Origin: an uncultured Verrucomicrobia subdivision 3 bacterium
Lineage (GTDB): Bacteria > Verrucomicrobiota > Verrucomicrobiae > Limisphaerales > UBA11358
Length of the DNA: 55,833 bases
Direction: 5' to 3'
Assembly (NCBI GenBank): GCA_903921455.1
Contig: CAIXPZ010000189.1
Span: 1 to 55,833 of the forward strand
Each line of letters opens with the position of its first letter. Positions within the stretch are counted from its first letter, which is position 1. Below are positions 23,890 to 31,763 of the stretch, piece by piece. The notes below the pieces were generated by a model. The model ran no database searches and was not told where the DNA came from. It was given only the letters and a program-made list of their open reading frames with translations. The position numbers were made by a program, and so were the translations under genes.

Positions 23890-24330
23890 ATGAGCACGCC
23901 GCCCGTCTGACCGGAGTTGCATCTCGCGTCGCCAGATGCGCCACCGGTCCCGCCAGACGTGCATCTCGCGCCGCCAGATGCGCCACCGGTCCCACCAGAT
24001 GCGCATCTCGTGCCGCCAGATGCGCCACCGGTCCCGCCAGACGCGCATCTCGTGCCGCCAGATGCGCCACCGGTCCCACCAGATGTGCATCTCGCGCCAC
24101 CAGATGCGCCACCGGTCCCGCCAGACGTGCATCTCGTGCCGCCAGATGCGCCACCGGTCCCGCCAGACGCGCATCTCGCGCCACCAGATGCGCCACCGGT
24201 CCCGCCAGACGCGCATCTCGTGCCGCCAGATGCGCCACCGGTCCCGCCAGACGCGCATCTCGTGCCGCCAGATGCGCCACCGGTCCCACCAGATGTGCAT
24301 CTCGTGCCACCAGATGCGCCACTCCCGTGA
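23890..24330 (+). pseudogene. Possible Pro-rich repeat protein gene interrupted by one TGA
   Basis: ATG at 23890 gives M-S-T-P-P-V, then TGA at 23908, then an uninterrupted frame to the TGA ending at 24330. That frame encodes about nine copies of a 14-residue unit such as APPVPPDAHLVPPD. Between units the variable sites in this frame are mostly silent (CCG/CCA, GAC/GAT) or Ala/Val, while in the other frames they change residues more strongly. That pattern suggests past selection on this frame. Reading the stop as a mutated CGA (Arg) would restore a 146-aa Pro/Asp/His-rich protein. No ribosome-binding site and no known family; it could equally be a non-coding minisatellite. Confidence 0.3.
23919..24318. 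repeat. 42-bp tandem array of nine units with internal inverted octamers
   Basis: Nine full 42-bp units occupy 23941-24318, after a partial one. Each unit is two diverged 21-bp halves beginning CCGCCAGA or CCACCAGA. One half carries AGATGCGC and the other GCGCATCT (or GTGCATCT), which are reverse complements. Every octamer can therefore pair with its left or right neighbour (loops of about 9 or 17 nt). Units differ only by transitions. The region stays open in several frames on both strands because the unit is a multiple of three. Confidence 0.9.
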
Positions 24331-24524
24331 CGGTTGGCGGCAGGAATGGCTCAAAATGTGGCAAAAAGGCCGAAAAACACGCCAACCCTGCCGGAAATGG
24401 TCAAAATGAGACAGTGGGAGGCGATACGGATGGCGGCAGCGGAAGAGACGTGTTTGCTAAAGCTGTTTGCCTGGCCATAATCGGCCCAAATAAATGCTGG
24501 ACATCATTTTTCGGCGCGCCTAGT

Positions 24525-24551
24525 GTCGCTTCATGAATCAGGATAGGCTAC
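24525..24551 (+). repeat. Left direct repeat flanking small-gene cassette
   Basis: GTCG-CTTCATG-AATCA-GGATAGGCTAC, matched by 24911-24935 (GTCG-TCT-AATCAGA-GGATAGGCTAC). The last 11 bases are identical and the rest align with small gaps. Further right, GTTAGGC at 24573-24579 resembles the 3' core of an integron attC site just before the start codon. Confidence 0.55.
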
Positions 24552-24583
24552 ATAGGGCGACGTCCATCGTTAGTTAGGCGACT

Positions 24584-24910
24584 ATGCACACCACGAGACC
24601 AGATGTATCATCTTTTAGCTGGCGACTTTCGCTTGCCTTGGTTGCAAACATCGCCATTGTGGGACTTCTTCTTCCGACTATTTTTGGGTCTCGCGCAACG
24701 ATGACCAATCCTTGGTATGGGTATTTCTGGCACGACATGAGAGCTGACTGTTTTACATTTCTGTTTCTTGCCATTGCTTTTGTCGCCGCCTTTCCGGTAG
24801 TTATTCGAGGTCATGCACTGCACCGGTTTTTAGCCGTCGGAGTCTTGGTGTTGCCGGTATATCTTGTCATTGCTTTGTTGCATTGGAGCTTTTTACTTTA
24901 TGGAGATTGA
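24584..24910 (+). CDS. Small membrane protein on a low-GC cassette
   Basis: 108 aa, no family recognised. Three membrane helices: about 14-34 (LSLALVANIAIVGLLLPTIF), 55-73 (CFTFLFLAIAFVAAFPVVI) and 80-104 (FLAVGVLVLPVYLVIALLHW). Codon use and base composition are clearly less GC-rich than the neighbours. The gene is bracketed by imperfect direct repeats (24525-24551 and 24911-24935), with only 32 bp between the left repeat and the start codon. This looks like an acquired single-gene cassette. The start context lacks a good ribosome-binding site, as in many integron cassettes. Confidence 0.6.
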   Translation: MHTTRPDVSSFSWRLSLALVANIAIVGLLLPTIFGSRATMTNPWYGYFWHDMRADCFTFLFLAIAFVAAFPVVIRGHALHRFLAVGVLVLPVYLVIALLHWSFLLYGD

Positions 24911-24935
24911 GTCGTCTAATCAGAGGATAGGCTAC
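24911..24935 (+). repeat. Right direct repeat flanking small-gene cassette
   Basis: It begins at the base after the TGA of the small gene and matches 24525-24551 over GTCG, AATCA and GGATAGGCTAC. The spacing from left copy to right copy is 384 bp. GTCTAAT at 24914-24920 resembles an attC 5' core, but no matching GTTAGGC follows, so a full attC is not present. Confidence 0.5.
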
Positions 24936-25050
24936 GCGCCTTAGCAGTTTCCGTGCGCTGCGCGCAAACGGGCTTTTCATAAAGGGCCCGTCTGGGTCCT
25001 TCTCCCGGGCGGTGGGTTCAACCCGGCCCGGTGGCCGCCACGCTCGTTGC

Positions 25051-27987
25051 CTAGTTGCCCTTCACGGTGACGTGGTCGAACACGGTGGAGTTCAGCACGG
25101 AATTGTTATGCGCCGTCACGGCCAGGCCGGCGGCGAGGGTCTTGTTCAAGGCATTCGTCACGCTCCCGGCGGCCAGCCAGTTGGTGCCGTCGGCGGAGAG
25201 GTAGCCGGTGAAGATGTTCTGGCGGCGCGTGAGCTTGAGCCACTGCGGCCACGGGGTCGCCGGCCCGTCCGCGCTGGCGCTGGCGCCGTCCGTGGCGGCG
25301 CGGGATTGGAGCACGGTGCCGCCCTGGCCGGTCACGCCCAGGAAGACGTAGCGGGCGCCGGGGGCCTCGCTCTCGCGCAGCATCACGCCGGCTTTCGCCC
25401 AGGGATCGGTGTATTGCACGGAGACGACGCGGGCGACCACGCTGCCGTCGCCGCCGAGGGCGCGGCTGGCGAAGTGGCAGGCATCGGCGGTTTCCCAGAG
25501 GTCGCTGCCGGAGGCGAGGAGGTTGAAGGTGCCGTTGATGTAACTGGCGTCGCCGGCCACGCCGACGTTGCCGATGTCCGCGTCCGTCCAGCCTTTCGGC
25601 AGGGACGCCACGGCGGCGCGCAGGGAACTGATCCATTTGCCGAGGACGCCGACGGCTTTTTCATCCACCACATTCTTGCCGAGGGGCGGCATCTGGTTGT
25701 CGCCCACGCTGCTGACGCGGCGGAAGAGGATGGATTTATTCGTGTCGCCGGGGACGATGACTTTCGCGCCGGCGATGCCGAGCTGGTTGCCGACCGGGCC
25801 GTTGAGCAGGTTCTGCTGCTTGAACGGGGTCGCGAACCGGGCGTCGAAGAACGCGCCCGCGCCGCCGGGCCGGTGGCACATGGCGCAATTCGCGTCGAGG
25901 TAGGAGCGGACGCGCAGCTGCGGGGCGGCGTCGCTGAGGAGGCCCGCGAGTTTGGGATAGCGATAGATCTTGCGGTCGTCGAACGCGGCGTCGAAGAGGC
26001 CGAGATGGCCGAGGGTGTGGAGCTGGTTGCCGGTGACGCCGTCGGGATATTTGAAGCTGCCGTTGAGCTGGCGGGTGTTGAGGCCCAGCACGCCGCCGGA
26101 GGCGATGGTGTGGCAGGTGAGGCAATCCTGTCGGCCGGGATAAAACCATTTCTGCGTGCGCGGGCCGTTGGTGCCGGCGAGGGCGATGTCCTCCGTGAAC
26201 CCGGCGGTGACGAGGTCGGCGTCGGCATTGTCGGCGCGCCATTTATAGCTGGCGCCATAGACGAAACCGTTCGTGTCGCGCACGAGGAGGCGGGTTTCCA
26301 GACGGCGGAGCGCAGGCGGATTCGCGTCGTCCACCGGCAGGTCAAAATGCTTCACGAAGACGGCGCCGGCGGGGAAAGTCCATTCGCCGTTCGCCGTGAA
26401 GCCGATGACGGTATTGGTCGGCGCCGTGGGCAGGGCGAACCAGCGCGTCTTGACGGCGCCGTCGGACCACAGCGGGGAATTGACGGCGTAGGGGATCAGG
26501 AACGGCGCGGGGGTGAGGTGGGTGAGATTGGCGAAGACGCCGGTCTCGGAAAGCAATTTCGGCAGGAACCGCCGGGGCGGCGGCGGCCCGCCGCGCTGGA
26601 GTTTGTAGATCTGTCCGCCGATGCTGCTCATCTGGCAGAAGTAAAGTTCGCCGGCGGCATCGGTGCCGAAGGAGGAGAGGCCGGTGTAATCGGTGCCGGC
26701 GTTGGGCCCGCCGCCCTTGGGCATGACGCAGAGCAGCGTCTTTTTGACGGGCGTGGCCGTCTCGTCGAGCGCCCAGACGGTGCGCATGACGTTGTCGCCG
26801 AAAATATATTTGCCGCCGAGATCGTGGGCGAATTCCCGGCCGCGATACGCGTAGCCGCCGATGACCGCGCGGCCATCCGTGTGCGGATAGTCGAGCACCG
26901 GCCCGCGGCTGACGCCGGCGTAGGGCGCGTCGAGCTTGCCGAGAGTACCTTCGCAGCGGTTCCACTGGAAATTCAGGGCGGCCTCGCCGGGTTCGATGAC
27001 ATCGATCTCCTCGCGGGAGCTTTGGCCGACATCGCCGATGAAAATCCGGCCCGACTCCGGGTCCAGCGTCATGCGATGCGGGCTGCGCAGGCCGAGGCAG
27101 AAGAATTCCTCGAGCACATTCGATTGGCCGACGAAGGGGTTGTCGTTGGGGATGAAATAATTCGCGGTGAGGCCGGCGGCCGGCTGGCGCGGCGGCGCGT
27201 GGCTGACGTTGCCGCCGCGGGCATCCACGTCGATGCGGAAGACGCCGGAGTAAAGGCTGCGCGTGAGCGTCTGGTTGTTCTCGTCCACGGAATTGTCGCC
27301 GTCCGTCCAGTAGAGGAACCCGTTGGCGGGATGGAAGAACATGCCGCCGCCGTGGTGCCAGACGGTCTGGTTCGTGAGGTCCACGAAGACTTTCACGGAG
27401 TCGGGCAGGGCGACGCCGTTCGCGTCAAGCGTGTAGCGCTCCAGCCGGTCGTGATAAGTGTCCGGCAGATTGGGCACCGGCCGCGTCGTCGGCGAGCCGG
27501 CGACGGTGCCGGGCTTGACCCAGGTGTAATAGACGAACAGGAAATGATTCGTCGCGAAGCCGGGATGAAACGCGAGGCCGAGCAGGCCGGAATCGTCCCA
27601 GCCCTGGCATTGGTTGCTGAGATCGAGGACCAGTTTCTTATCACTCGCGCCCGGAGCATTCTGGAACGACCAGACGCGGCCCTCGCGTTCCCAGACGCAG
27701 AGCTGCTCCGTGCCGGGAATGGCCGTGAGGCCGACGCTGTTGGTGAAAGCGAGGTTGGTGAACGCGACGACGGCGGACCAGTTGCCGGAGATGCCGGGCG
27801 CGACCTCGGGCATCACGCCGTTGAGGAACGCGCCGCAAGCCGGGCGGTTGGTGAGGCCGTAGGCGGGGCCGGCGGGCTGGCCATTGAGGGCGGGTTTGGC
27901 CCGGGCCGAAACAAAGCAATAGCCCAGCACAGCGAGAAGCAGAAGCCCTTGGCGATGCGCGTGAAGAATGCGAGACAACCTTTTCAC
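25051..27987 (-). CDS. Secreted sugar-dehydrogenase-like / diheme cytochrome fusion, DUF1349-like C-terminus
   Basis: 978 aa. Signal segment at about 12-30. A glucose/sorbosone-dehydrogenase-like beta-propeller follows (about 75-465: DSGLLGLAFHPGFATNHFLF, GGGMFFHPANGFLYWTDGD, GLRSPHRMTLDP). Then a linker domain of the SO_2930/HNE_0200 type (about 470-615: IPYAVNSPLWSDGAVKTRWF). Two c-type heme sites are CLTCH (622-626) and CAMCH (701-705), with a possible axial Met in NQMPPLG (M766). A C-terminal LamG/DUF1349-like domain ends it (about 800-978, WAKAGVMLRESEAPGARY). Role: periplasmic or surface oxidation of a sugar with electrons passed through hemes, inferred. PQQ binding is not proven. A 1013-aa frame on the other strand is a shadow. 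Confidence 0.88.
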   Translation of the reverse strand: MKRLSRILHAHRQGLLLLAVLGYCFVSARAKPALNGQPAGPAYGLTNRPACGAFLNGVMPEVAPGISGNWSAVVAFTNLAFTNSVGLTAIPGTEQLCVWEREGRVWSFQNAPGASDKKLVLDLSNQCQGWDDSGLLGLAFHPGFATNHFLFVYYTWVKPGTVAGSPTTRPVPNLPDTYHDRLERYTLDANGVALPDSVKVFVDLTNQTVWHHGGGMFFHPANGFLYWTDGDNSVDENNQTLTRSLYSGVFRIDVDARGGNVSHAPPRQPAAGLTANYFIPNDNPFVGQSNVLEEFFCLGLRSPHRMTLDPESGRIFIGDVGQSSREEIDVIEPGEAALNFQWNRCEGTLGKLDAPYAGVSRGPVLDYPHTDGRAVIGGYAYRGREFAHDLGGKYIFGDNVMRTVWALDETATPVKKTLLCVMPKGGGPNAGTDYTGLSSFGTDAAGELYFCQMSSIGGQIYKLQRGGPPPPRRFLPKLLSETGVFANLTHLTPAPFLIPYAVNSPLWSDGAVKTRWFALPTAPTNTVIGFTANGEWTFPAGAVFVKHFDLPVDDANPPALRRLETRLLVRDTNGFVYGASYKWRADNADADLVTAGFTEDIALAGTNGPRTQKWFYPGRQDCLTCHTIASGGVLGLNTRQLNGSFKYPDGVTGNQLHTLGHLGLFDAAFDDRKIYRYPKLAGLLSDAAPQLRVRSYLDANCAMCHRPGGAGAFFDARFATPFKQQNLLNGPVGNQLGIAGAKVIVPGDTNKSILFRRVSSVGDNQMPPLGKNVVDEKAVGVLGKWISSLRAAVASLPKGWTDADIGNVGVAGDASYINGTFNLLASGSDLWETADACHFASRALGGDGSVVARVVSVQYTDPWAKAGVMLRESEAPGARYVFLGVTGQGGTVLQSRAATDGASASADGPATPWPQWLKLTRRQNIFTGYLSADGTNWLAAGSVTNALNKTLAAGLAVTAHNNSVLNSTVFDHVTVKGN

Positions 27988-28036
27988 CGCGAAACGCCGT
28001 CCAGTTTCGCCGATGCGGCCGCGGCGTCAAATGCTT

Positions 28037-28804
28037 TCAGCCGGCGGCCTTGAGATAGTTGTCGTAAATCATCTTGAGCGTGAGGAGGACCACCATCGTG
28101 AGAAAAACGGGCCGGATGAATTTGGTGCCGCGCGTGAGGACCAGGTGGCTGCCCGCCCGCGCGCCGAGCCATTGCCCGGCGCCCATGATCAGGCCGGCGG
28201 CGAACCAGACCTTTTGCGCGAGCAGAAAGAGGCTGAGCGAGGCGACATTGCTGGCCCAGTTGAGCGCCTTGGTGTTGGCCGTGGCTTTGGTAAGGTTGAA
28301 TCCCAGGCCCAGCATGAAGGCCAGCGCGAGGAAGGTGCCGGTGCCGGGGCCGAGGAATCCGTCGTAAACCCCGATGCCGAACGCGATGATGAAATCGAAC
28401 TTCACCCGCGACAGGCGGGGGTGGAGGTCGTTCGCGCCCAGCTGCGGCCGGAGCCAGACATAGATCGCCACGGCGAGCAGCAGCACGGGAAGGGCGCGTT
28501 TCAGGAACGCCGGATCGAGTTGCTGCACGAGCAGTGTGCCGGTGAGGGCGCCGAGAAACGCGAGCAGCCAGGCGCGGCGGATTTCCCGGTAGCTCAACGC
28601 CCCGGCCCGCGCAAAATGAAAGGTGGCGCTGGTGGAGCCGAAGGTGGATTGCAGCTTGTTCGTGCCGAGCGCCATGACCGGATTGGGACACAGGTTCAGC
28701 AGCACGGGCAGCGTGAGGAGTCCGCCGCCGCCCGCGATCGTGTCCACCAAGCCCGCCGTCAGGCCGGTCAGGAACAACAAGGCGATCTGCCACCATTCAA
28801 TCAT
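28037..28804 (-). CDS. TSUP-family (TauE/SafE) membrane transporter
   Basis: 255 aa, about eight membrane helices. The N-terminal LFLTGLTAGLVDTIAGGGGLLTLPVLL (about 9-35) and the later repeat GVYDGFLGPGTGTFLALAFM (about 139-158) are the two inverted-repeat signatures of the TauE/SafE family. Members export sulfite, sulfoacetate or other organic anions. Sulfite or sulfate release by the nearby sulfatase makes a sulfur role tempting, but the link is only positional. Its start lies 109 bp from the divergent hisA-like gene. Confidence 0.9.
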   Translation of the reverse strand: MIEWWQIALLFLTGLTAGLVDTIAGGGGLLTLPVLLNLCPNPVMALGTNKLQSTFGSTSATFHFARAGALSYREIRRAWLLAFLGALTGTLLVQQLDPAFLKRALPVLLLAVAIYVWLRPQLGANDLHPRLSRVKFDFIIAFGIGVYDGFLGPGTGTFLALAFMLGLGFNLTKATANTKALNWASNVASLSLFLLAQKVWFAAGLIMGAGQWLGARAGSHLVLTRGTKFIRPVFLTMVVLLTLKMIYDNYLKAAG

Positions 28805-28913
28805 CGGCGGATTCTAGCGGCGGGACGGGGAAGCGCAAATTCCCAAAGCATTTTTCCCGGGCGGGGACAACTTGGCGCTTGGAACTTTCGCGGTGGGAAT
28901 CTAGCTTGCAGCC

Positions 28914-29672
28914 ATGTTTCGTCCGTGCATTGACCTGCATGAAGGCAAAGTGAAGCAAATCGTCGGTGGCACGCTCAGCGACGCCGGCGCGCGCACCAAC
29001 TTTGTCTCCGATAAATCCGCCGCGTGGTTCGCCGATCTATACCGGCGCGACGGGTTGCGCGGCGGTCACGTGATCCAGCTCGGCGCCGGCAATGAAGCCG
29101 CGGCCCGCGCCGCGCTGGCGGCGTATCCCGGCGGGCTGCAGCTCGGCGGCGGCGTGACGGCGGCGAACGCGCGCGGCTGGCTGGACGCCGGCGCCGCGCA
29201 GGTCATCGTCACCAGCTGGGTGTTCCGCGCCGGCCGCGTGGATTGGGCACGGCTCGACGAACTCGTCAAAACCATCGGCAAGGAACGGCTGGTGCTGGAC
29301 CTGAGCTGCCGTCTGCGCGACGGGGAATATTATGTCGTCACCGACCGCTGGCAGAAATTCACCGAGCTGGTTGTGAACGCGGAGACGCTGCGACAGTTTT
29401 CGGCGTATTGCGTGGAGTTTCTGGTCCACGCCGTGGATGTCGAAGGCTTGTGTCGCGGCATCGACGGCGGACTCGTCGCGAAACTCGGGCAGTGGTCGCC
29501 CCTCCCGATGACGTATGCGGGCGGCGCCAATTCGCTGGCGGACCTGGAAGCCGTCACCCAACTGGGGCAGGGGAAGGTGGACCTGACGATCGGCTCGGCG
29601 CTGGACATCTTCGGCGGCGCCGGCGTGAAATACGAGGACTGTGTGAAGTTTAATCGGAGACAGAGTTTCTGA
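28914..29672 (+). CDS. hisA: Phosphoribosylformimino-AICAR-phosphate isomerase, eukaryote-type HisA
   Basis: Fourth step of histidine synthesis, a TIM-barrel isomerase. 252 aa. The N-terminal catalytic Asp is D7 in RPCIDLHEGKVKQI. Unlike usual bacterial HisA it carries the segments RLVLDLSCRLRDGEYYVV followed by TDRWQKFTE, and the ending VDLTIGSALDIFGG then VKYEDCVKFN. I recognise these as hallmarks of the plant and fungal enzyme (HISN3/HIS6). No other his genes are nearby. Normal length, intact barrel. It probably has its own promoter, with a 65-bp gap to the next gene. Confidence 0.88.
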   Translation: MFRPCIDLHEGKVKQIVGGTLSDAGARTNFVSDKSAAWFADLYRRDGLRGGHVIQLGAGNEAAARAALAAYPGGLQLGGGVTAANARGWLDAGAAQVIVTSWVFRAGRVDWARLDELVKTIGKERLVLDLSCRLRDGEYYVVTDRWQKFTELVVNAETLRQFSAYCVEFLVHAVDVEGLCRGIDGGLVAKLGQWSPLPMTYAGGANSLADLEAVTQLGQGKVDLTIGSALDIFGGAGVKYEDCVKFNRRQSF

Positions 29673-29737
29673 CTGATTTGGGCAATTGAGTTCTTGCCTT
29701 GCGCCGCTAAATTCCTTAAATTCCTGTCTAAACAGAA

Positions 29738-30259
29738 ATGTCATTAAATCCGGTCATCCAGAAAATGGTTCTCCACTGGGGCGAGATGGGCGCGCGCTGG
29801 GGCATCAGCCGCACGGTGGCTCAAATCCACGCGCTGCTCTATTTTTCTCCCAAGCCGCTGACGGCGGATGAGATTGTCGAGGCGCTGGGCGTGGCGCGGT
29901 CGCACGTCAGCAATAGTCTCAAGGAATTGCAGACCTGGGGCGTGGTCAAAGGCGTGCATATCATGGGTGACCGGCGGGAGCACTTTGAATCCATCAAGGA
30001 CGTGTGGCAGATGTTTGAAATCCTGCTGGACGAGCGCAAGCGGCGCGAAATGGATCCCACGCTCAAGACGCTTCGGGAAACCTCGGCCCAGTTGAAAGAC
30101 GGCCCGCCGGTTGACCCGCACACCCAACAGCGGCTGGCGGAGATGCTGGAATTTTTCGAGTTGATGGACGGCTGGTTTGGTGACGTCCGCCGGCTGCCGC
30201 TGGCTTCCCGCGTCAAGCTGGTCAAAGTCGGCGGCCATATTGCGAAGTGGCTGAAATAA
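29738..30259 (+). CDS. GbsR/MarR-family transcriptional regulator
   Basis: 173 aa. Winged helix-turn-helix (about 10-90): GISRTVAQIHALLYFSP, TADEIVEALGVARSHVSNSL as recognition region, LQTWGVVKGVHIMGDRREHF as wing. A C-terminal helical dimerisation part follows (about 95-173). The WG-x-SR-TVAQ-HALLYFS opening is typical of the GbsR group, which controls choline/betaine and other genes. It lies 45 bp ahead of the NAD(P)-binding protein gene, which is its most likely target. Confidence 0.85.
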   Translation: MSLNPVIQKMVLHWGEMGARWGISRTVAQIHALLYFSPKPLTADEIVEALGVARSHVSNSLKELQTWGVVKGVHIMGDRREHFESIKDVWQMFEILLDERKRREMDPTLKTLRETSAQLKDGPPVDPHTQQRLAEMLEFFELMDGWFGDVRRLPLASRVKLVKVGGHIAKWLK

Positions 30260-30304
30260 ATTTTTTTGGACTGTGGTTTCACAAAATACAGAAAAGACAA
30301 TAAT

Positions 30305-31246
30305 ATGAGAAAAGATGCCGTTCATGCCGTCACCGGAGCTTTTGGCTATTCCGGTCGCTACATCGCCACGCGCCTGCTGGCTGAAGGCCGCCAAGTGGTC
30401 ACGCTGACCAACTCGCCGGCGCGAACCAATCCCTTCGGCGGCCGGGTCAAGACGCAGCCGCTGGCTTTCGACCAGCCGGACAAACTGGCGGAATCGCTCG
30501 CCGGCGTGGATGTGCTTTACAACACCTATTGGGTGCGGTTCAACCATGCGACGTTCACGCATGAACAGGCTGTGAAAAACACGTTGGTATTGTTTGCGGC
30601 GGCGAAGCGGGCGGGGGTCCGGAAAATCGTCCACGTCAGCATCACCAATCCGGACGAGGATTCACCGCTGGAATATTTCGCCGGCAAGGCTCGGCTGGAA
30701 CGCGCGCTGCGGGAGAACGGGCTGGCTTATTCCATCCTGCGCCCGACGGTGCTGTTTGGCCGCGAAGATATTTTGATCAATAACATCGCCTGGGCGTTGC
30801 GGCGGTTTCCGTTCTTCATGGTGTTTGGCGATGGCTCGTATCGCTTGCAGCCGATTTATGTCGAGGATTTGGCGGCATTGGCTGTGGCCGAAGGCGATAA
30901 ACAGGAGAACAGCGTCATCAATGCCATCGGGCCGGAAACGTTCACCTATCGCGAATTGGTTGAAGCCGTCGGTGCCGCCATTGGACAGAAGCGACGCATC
31001 GTCCAAGTTTCACCCGGCGTTGGCTATGCCGCAAGCCGGGTGATCGGCTGGTTTGTGCGCGACACCTTCATCACGCGCGAAGAAATCAAAGGGCTGATGG
31101 ATGGCTTGCTGTGCGTGGACACCCCGCCGACCGGGAATACCCAGTTGACCGAGTGGATGCGGGCCAATGCGGATTTGCTGGGGCGGAATTACGCCAGCGA
31201 ACTGGCGCGGCGACAGGATCGCCAGATGCCTTATTTCCCGGCTTGA
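30305..31246 (+). CDS. NAD(P)-binding atypical SDR (NmrA/complex-I-39-kDa type)
   Basis: 313 aa from the ATG at 30305. N-terminal Rossmann motif VTGAFGYSGRYIATRL (about 8-23), then VDVLYNTYWVRFN, and VSITNPDEDSPLEYFAGKARLERALRENG with the Y-x-x-x-K-like YFAGK. SILRPTVLFG and PIYVEDLAALAV are typical of the NmrA/NDUFA9-like subgroup. These proteins bind NAD(P) and act as epimerases, quinone-related reductases or redox sensors; activity unknown here. Follows the GbsR gene closely. Confidence 0.85.
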   Translation: MRKDAVHAVTGAFGYSGRYIATRLLAEGRQVVTLTNSPARTNPFGGRVKTQPLAFDQPDKLAESLAGVDVLYNTYWVRFNHATFTHEQAVKNTLVLFAAAKRAGVRKIVHVSITNPDEDSPLEYFAGKARLERALRENGLAYSILRPTVLFGREDILINNIAWALRRFPFFMVFGDGSYRLQPIYVEDLAALAVAEGDKQENSVINAIGPETFTYRELVEAVGAAIGQKRRIVQVSPGVGYAASRVIGWFVRDTFITREEIKGLMDGLLCVDTPPTGNTQLTEWMRANADLLGRNYASELARRQDRQMPYFPA

Positions 31247-31256
31247 ATCTTGAGCG

Positions 31257-31299
31257 GATAAAATTAAAACCGCCGCCGGAAATAAATTCCAGCGGCGGT
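31257..31299 (-). terminator. Rho-independent terminator of the DUF6370-like gene
   Basis: ACCGCCGC-C-GGAA pairs with TTCC-A-GCGGCGGT around ATAAA (31269-31299). On the minus strand it is followed by TTTTAATTTTA. It lies 25 bp past the stop at 31324 and may also stop rightward transcription from the SDR gene. Confidence 0.8.
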
Positions 31300-31323
31300 C
31301 GGGGGGCGGGGGGACGAAACGAA

Positions 31324-31656
31324 TTACTTCACTTCTTCAATCTTGGTGGCATGGAGCATTTCCTTGCCGTCCTTTTCCGTCACTTTGCCGGTGACGGTGA
31401 CTTTTTCAGTGGAGCCGCTGCAGATCTTTTCATGAAAGGTCTTGGCTTCCTTGCCGGTCAGGTAATAGCTGACTTCCTTGCCGTCCACGGTGGCTTTCAC
31501 GACCGTCTGGCATTTGTCCGCCGTGTGCAGCGCGCACTTGGCGCAGGAGGCGTCGCCGGTGATGGTGACTTCCTTGTCGTCGGCAAACGCGGTAGTGGTG
31601 AGGCTGGTCACGGCCAGGCCGGCCAGCAATGCGATGGTTAGTTTGATGTTTTTCAT
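31324..31656 (-). CDS. Small secreted protein, DUF6370-like
   Basis: 110 aa from the ATG at 31656. Signal peptide MKNIKLTIALLAGLAVTSLT then TTAFA. The mature domain (about 26-110) reads EVTITGDASCAKCALHTADK, CQTVVKATVDGKEVSYYL, then GKEAKTFHEKICSGSTEKVTV. Four Cys, two as CAKC, suggest metal or disulfide chemistry. The pattern of an oligonucleotide-binding-like beta protein with CAKCAL is one I associate with DUF6370 in planctomycetes and Verrucomicrobiota. Function unknown. A terminator follows; single-gene unit. Confidence 0.75.
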   Translation of the reverse strand: MKNIKLTIALLAGLAVTSLTTTAFADDKEVTITGDASCAKCALHTADKCQTVVKATVDGKEVSYYLTGKEAKTFHEKICSGSTEKVTVTGKVTEKDGKEMLHATKIEEVK

Positions 31657-31763
31657 TGGTCTATTTTGGTTGGTTGGTTTAATGGCTGCGTTCATTCAGA
31701 CACTAGGCACGGATATTCGTTCAGTCAAATTATCTTCCGAATCATGCAAGGCTGGCCGCGCGG

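Larger units (their letters stand above)
23614..24583. other. Repeat-filled interval without an intact gene
   Basis: This interval holds copy 2 of the dispersed palindrome (23830-23876), the 42-bp tandem array with its possible broken gene (23890-24330) and the left direct repeat of the small-gene cassette (24525-24551). In 24331-24524 I see nothing beyond short oligo runs. Confidence 0.6.

Noticed and set aside
23720..24385. A 221-aa minus frame across the 42-bp array (AHLAARDARLAGPV repeats)
   Set aside because: The unit length is a multiple of three so several frames stay open. Unit differences are mostly residue-changing in this frame, and it runs through the dispersed palindrome.
24505..24580. 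Complete integron attC site before the small membrane-protein gene
   Set aside because: GTTAGGC and short complementary pieces (GCCTA/TAGGC, GTCGC/GCGAC) are present, but the 5' core does not match well and the right end lacks the 3' core. Kept only as a hint in the cassette finding.
25012..28053. A 1013-aa open frame on the plus strand
   Set aside because: It lies opposite the 978-aa secreted fusion, whose signal peptide, CxxCH motifs and propeller motifs are real. The plus frame is a GC-driven shadow rich in Ala, Gly, Val and Asp with no family.
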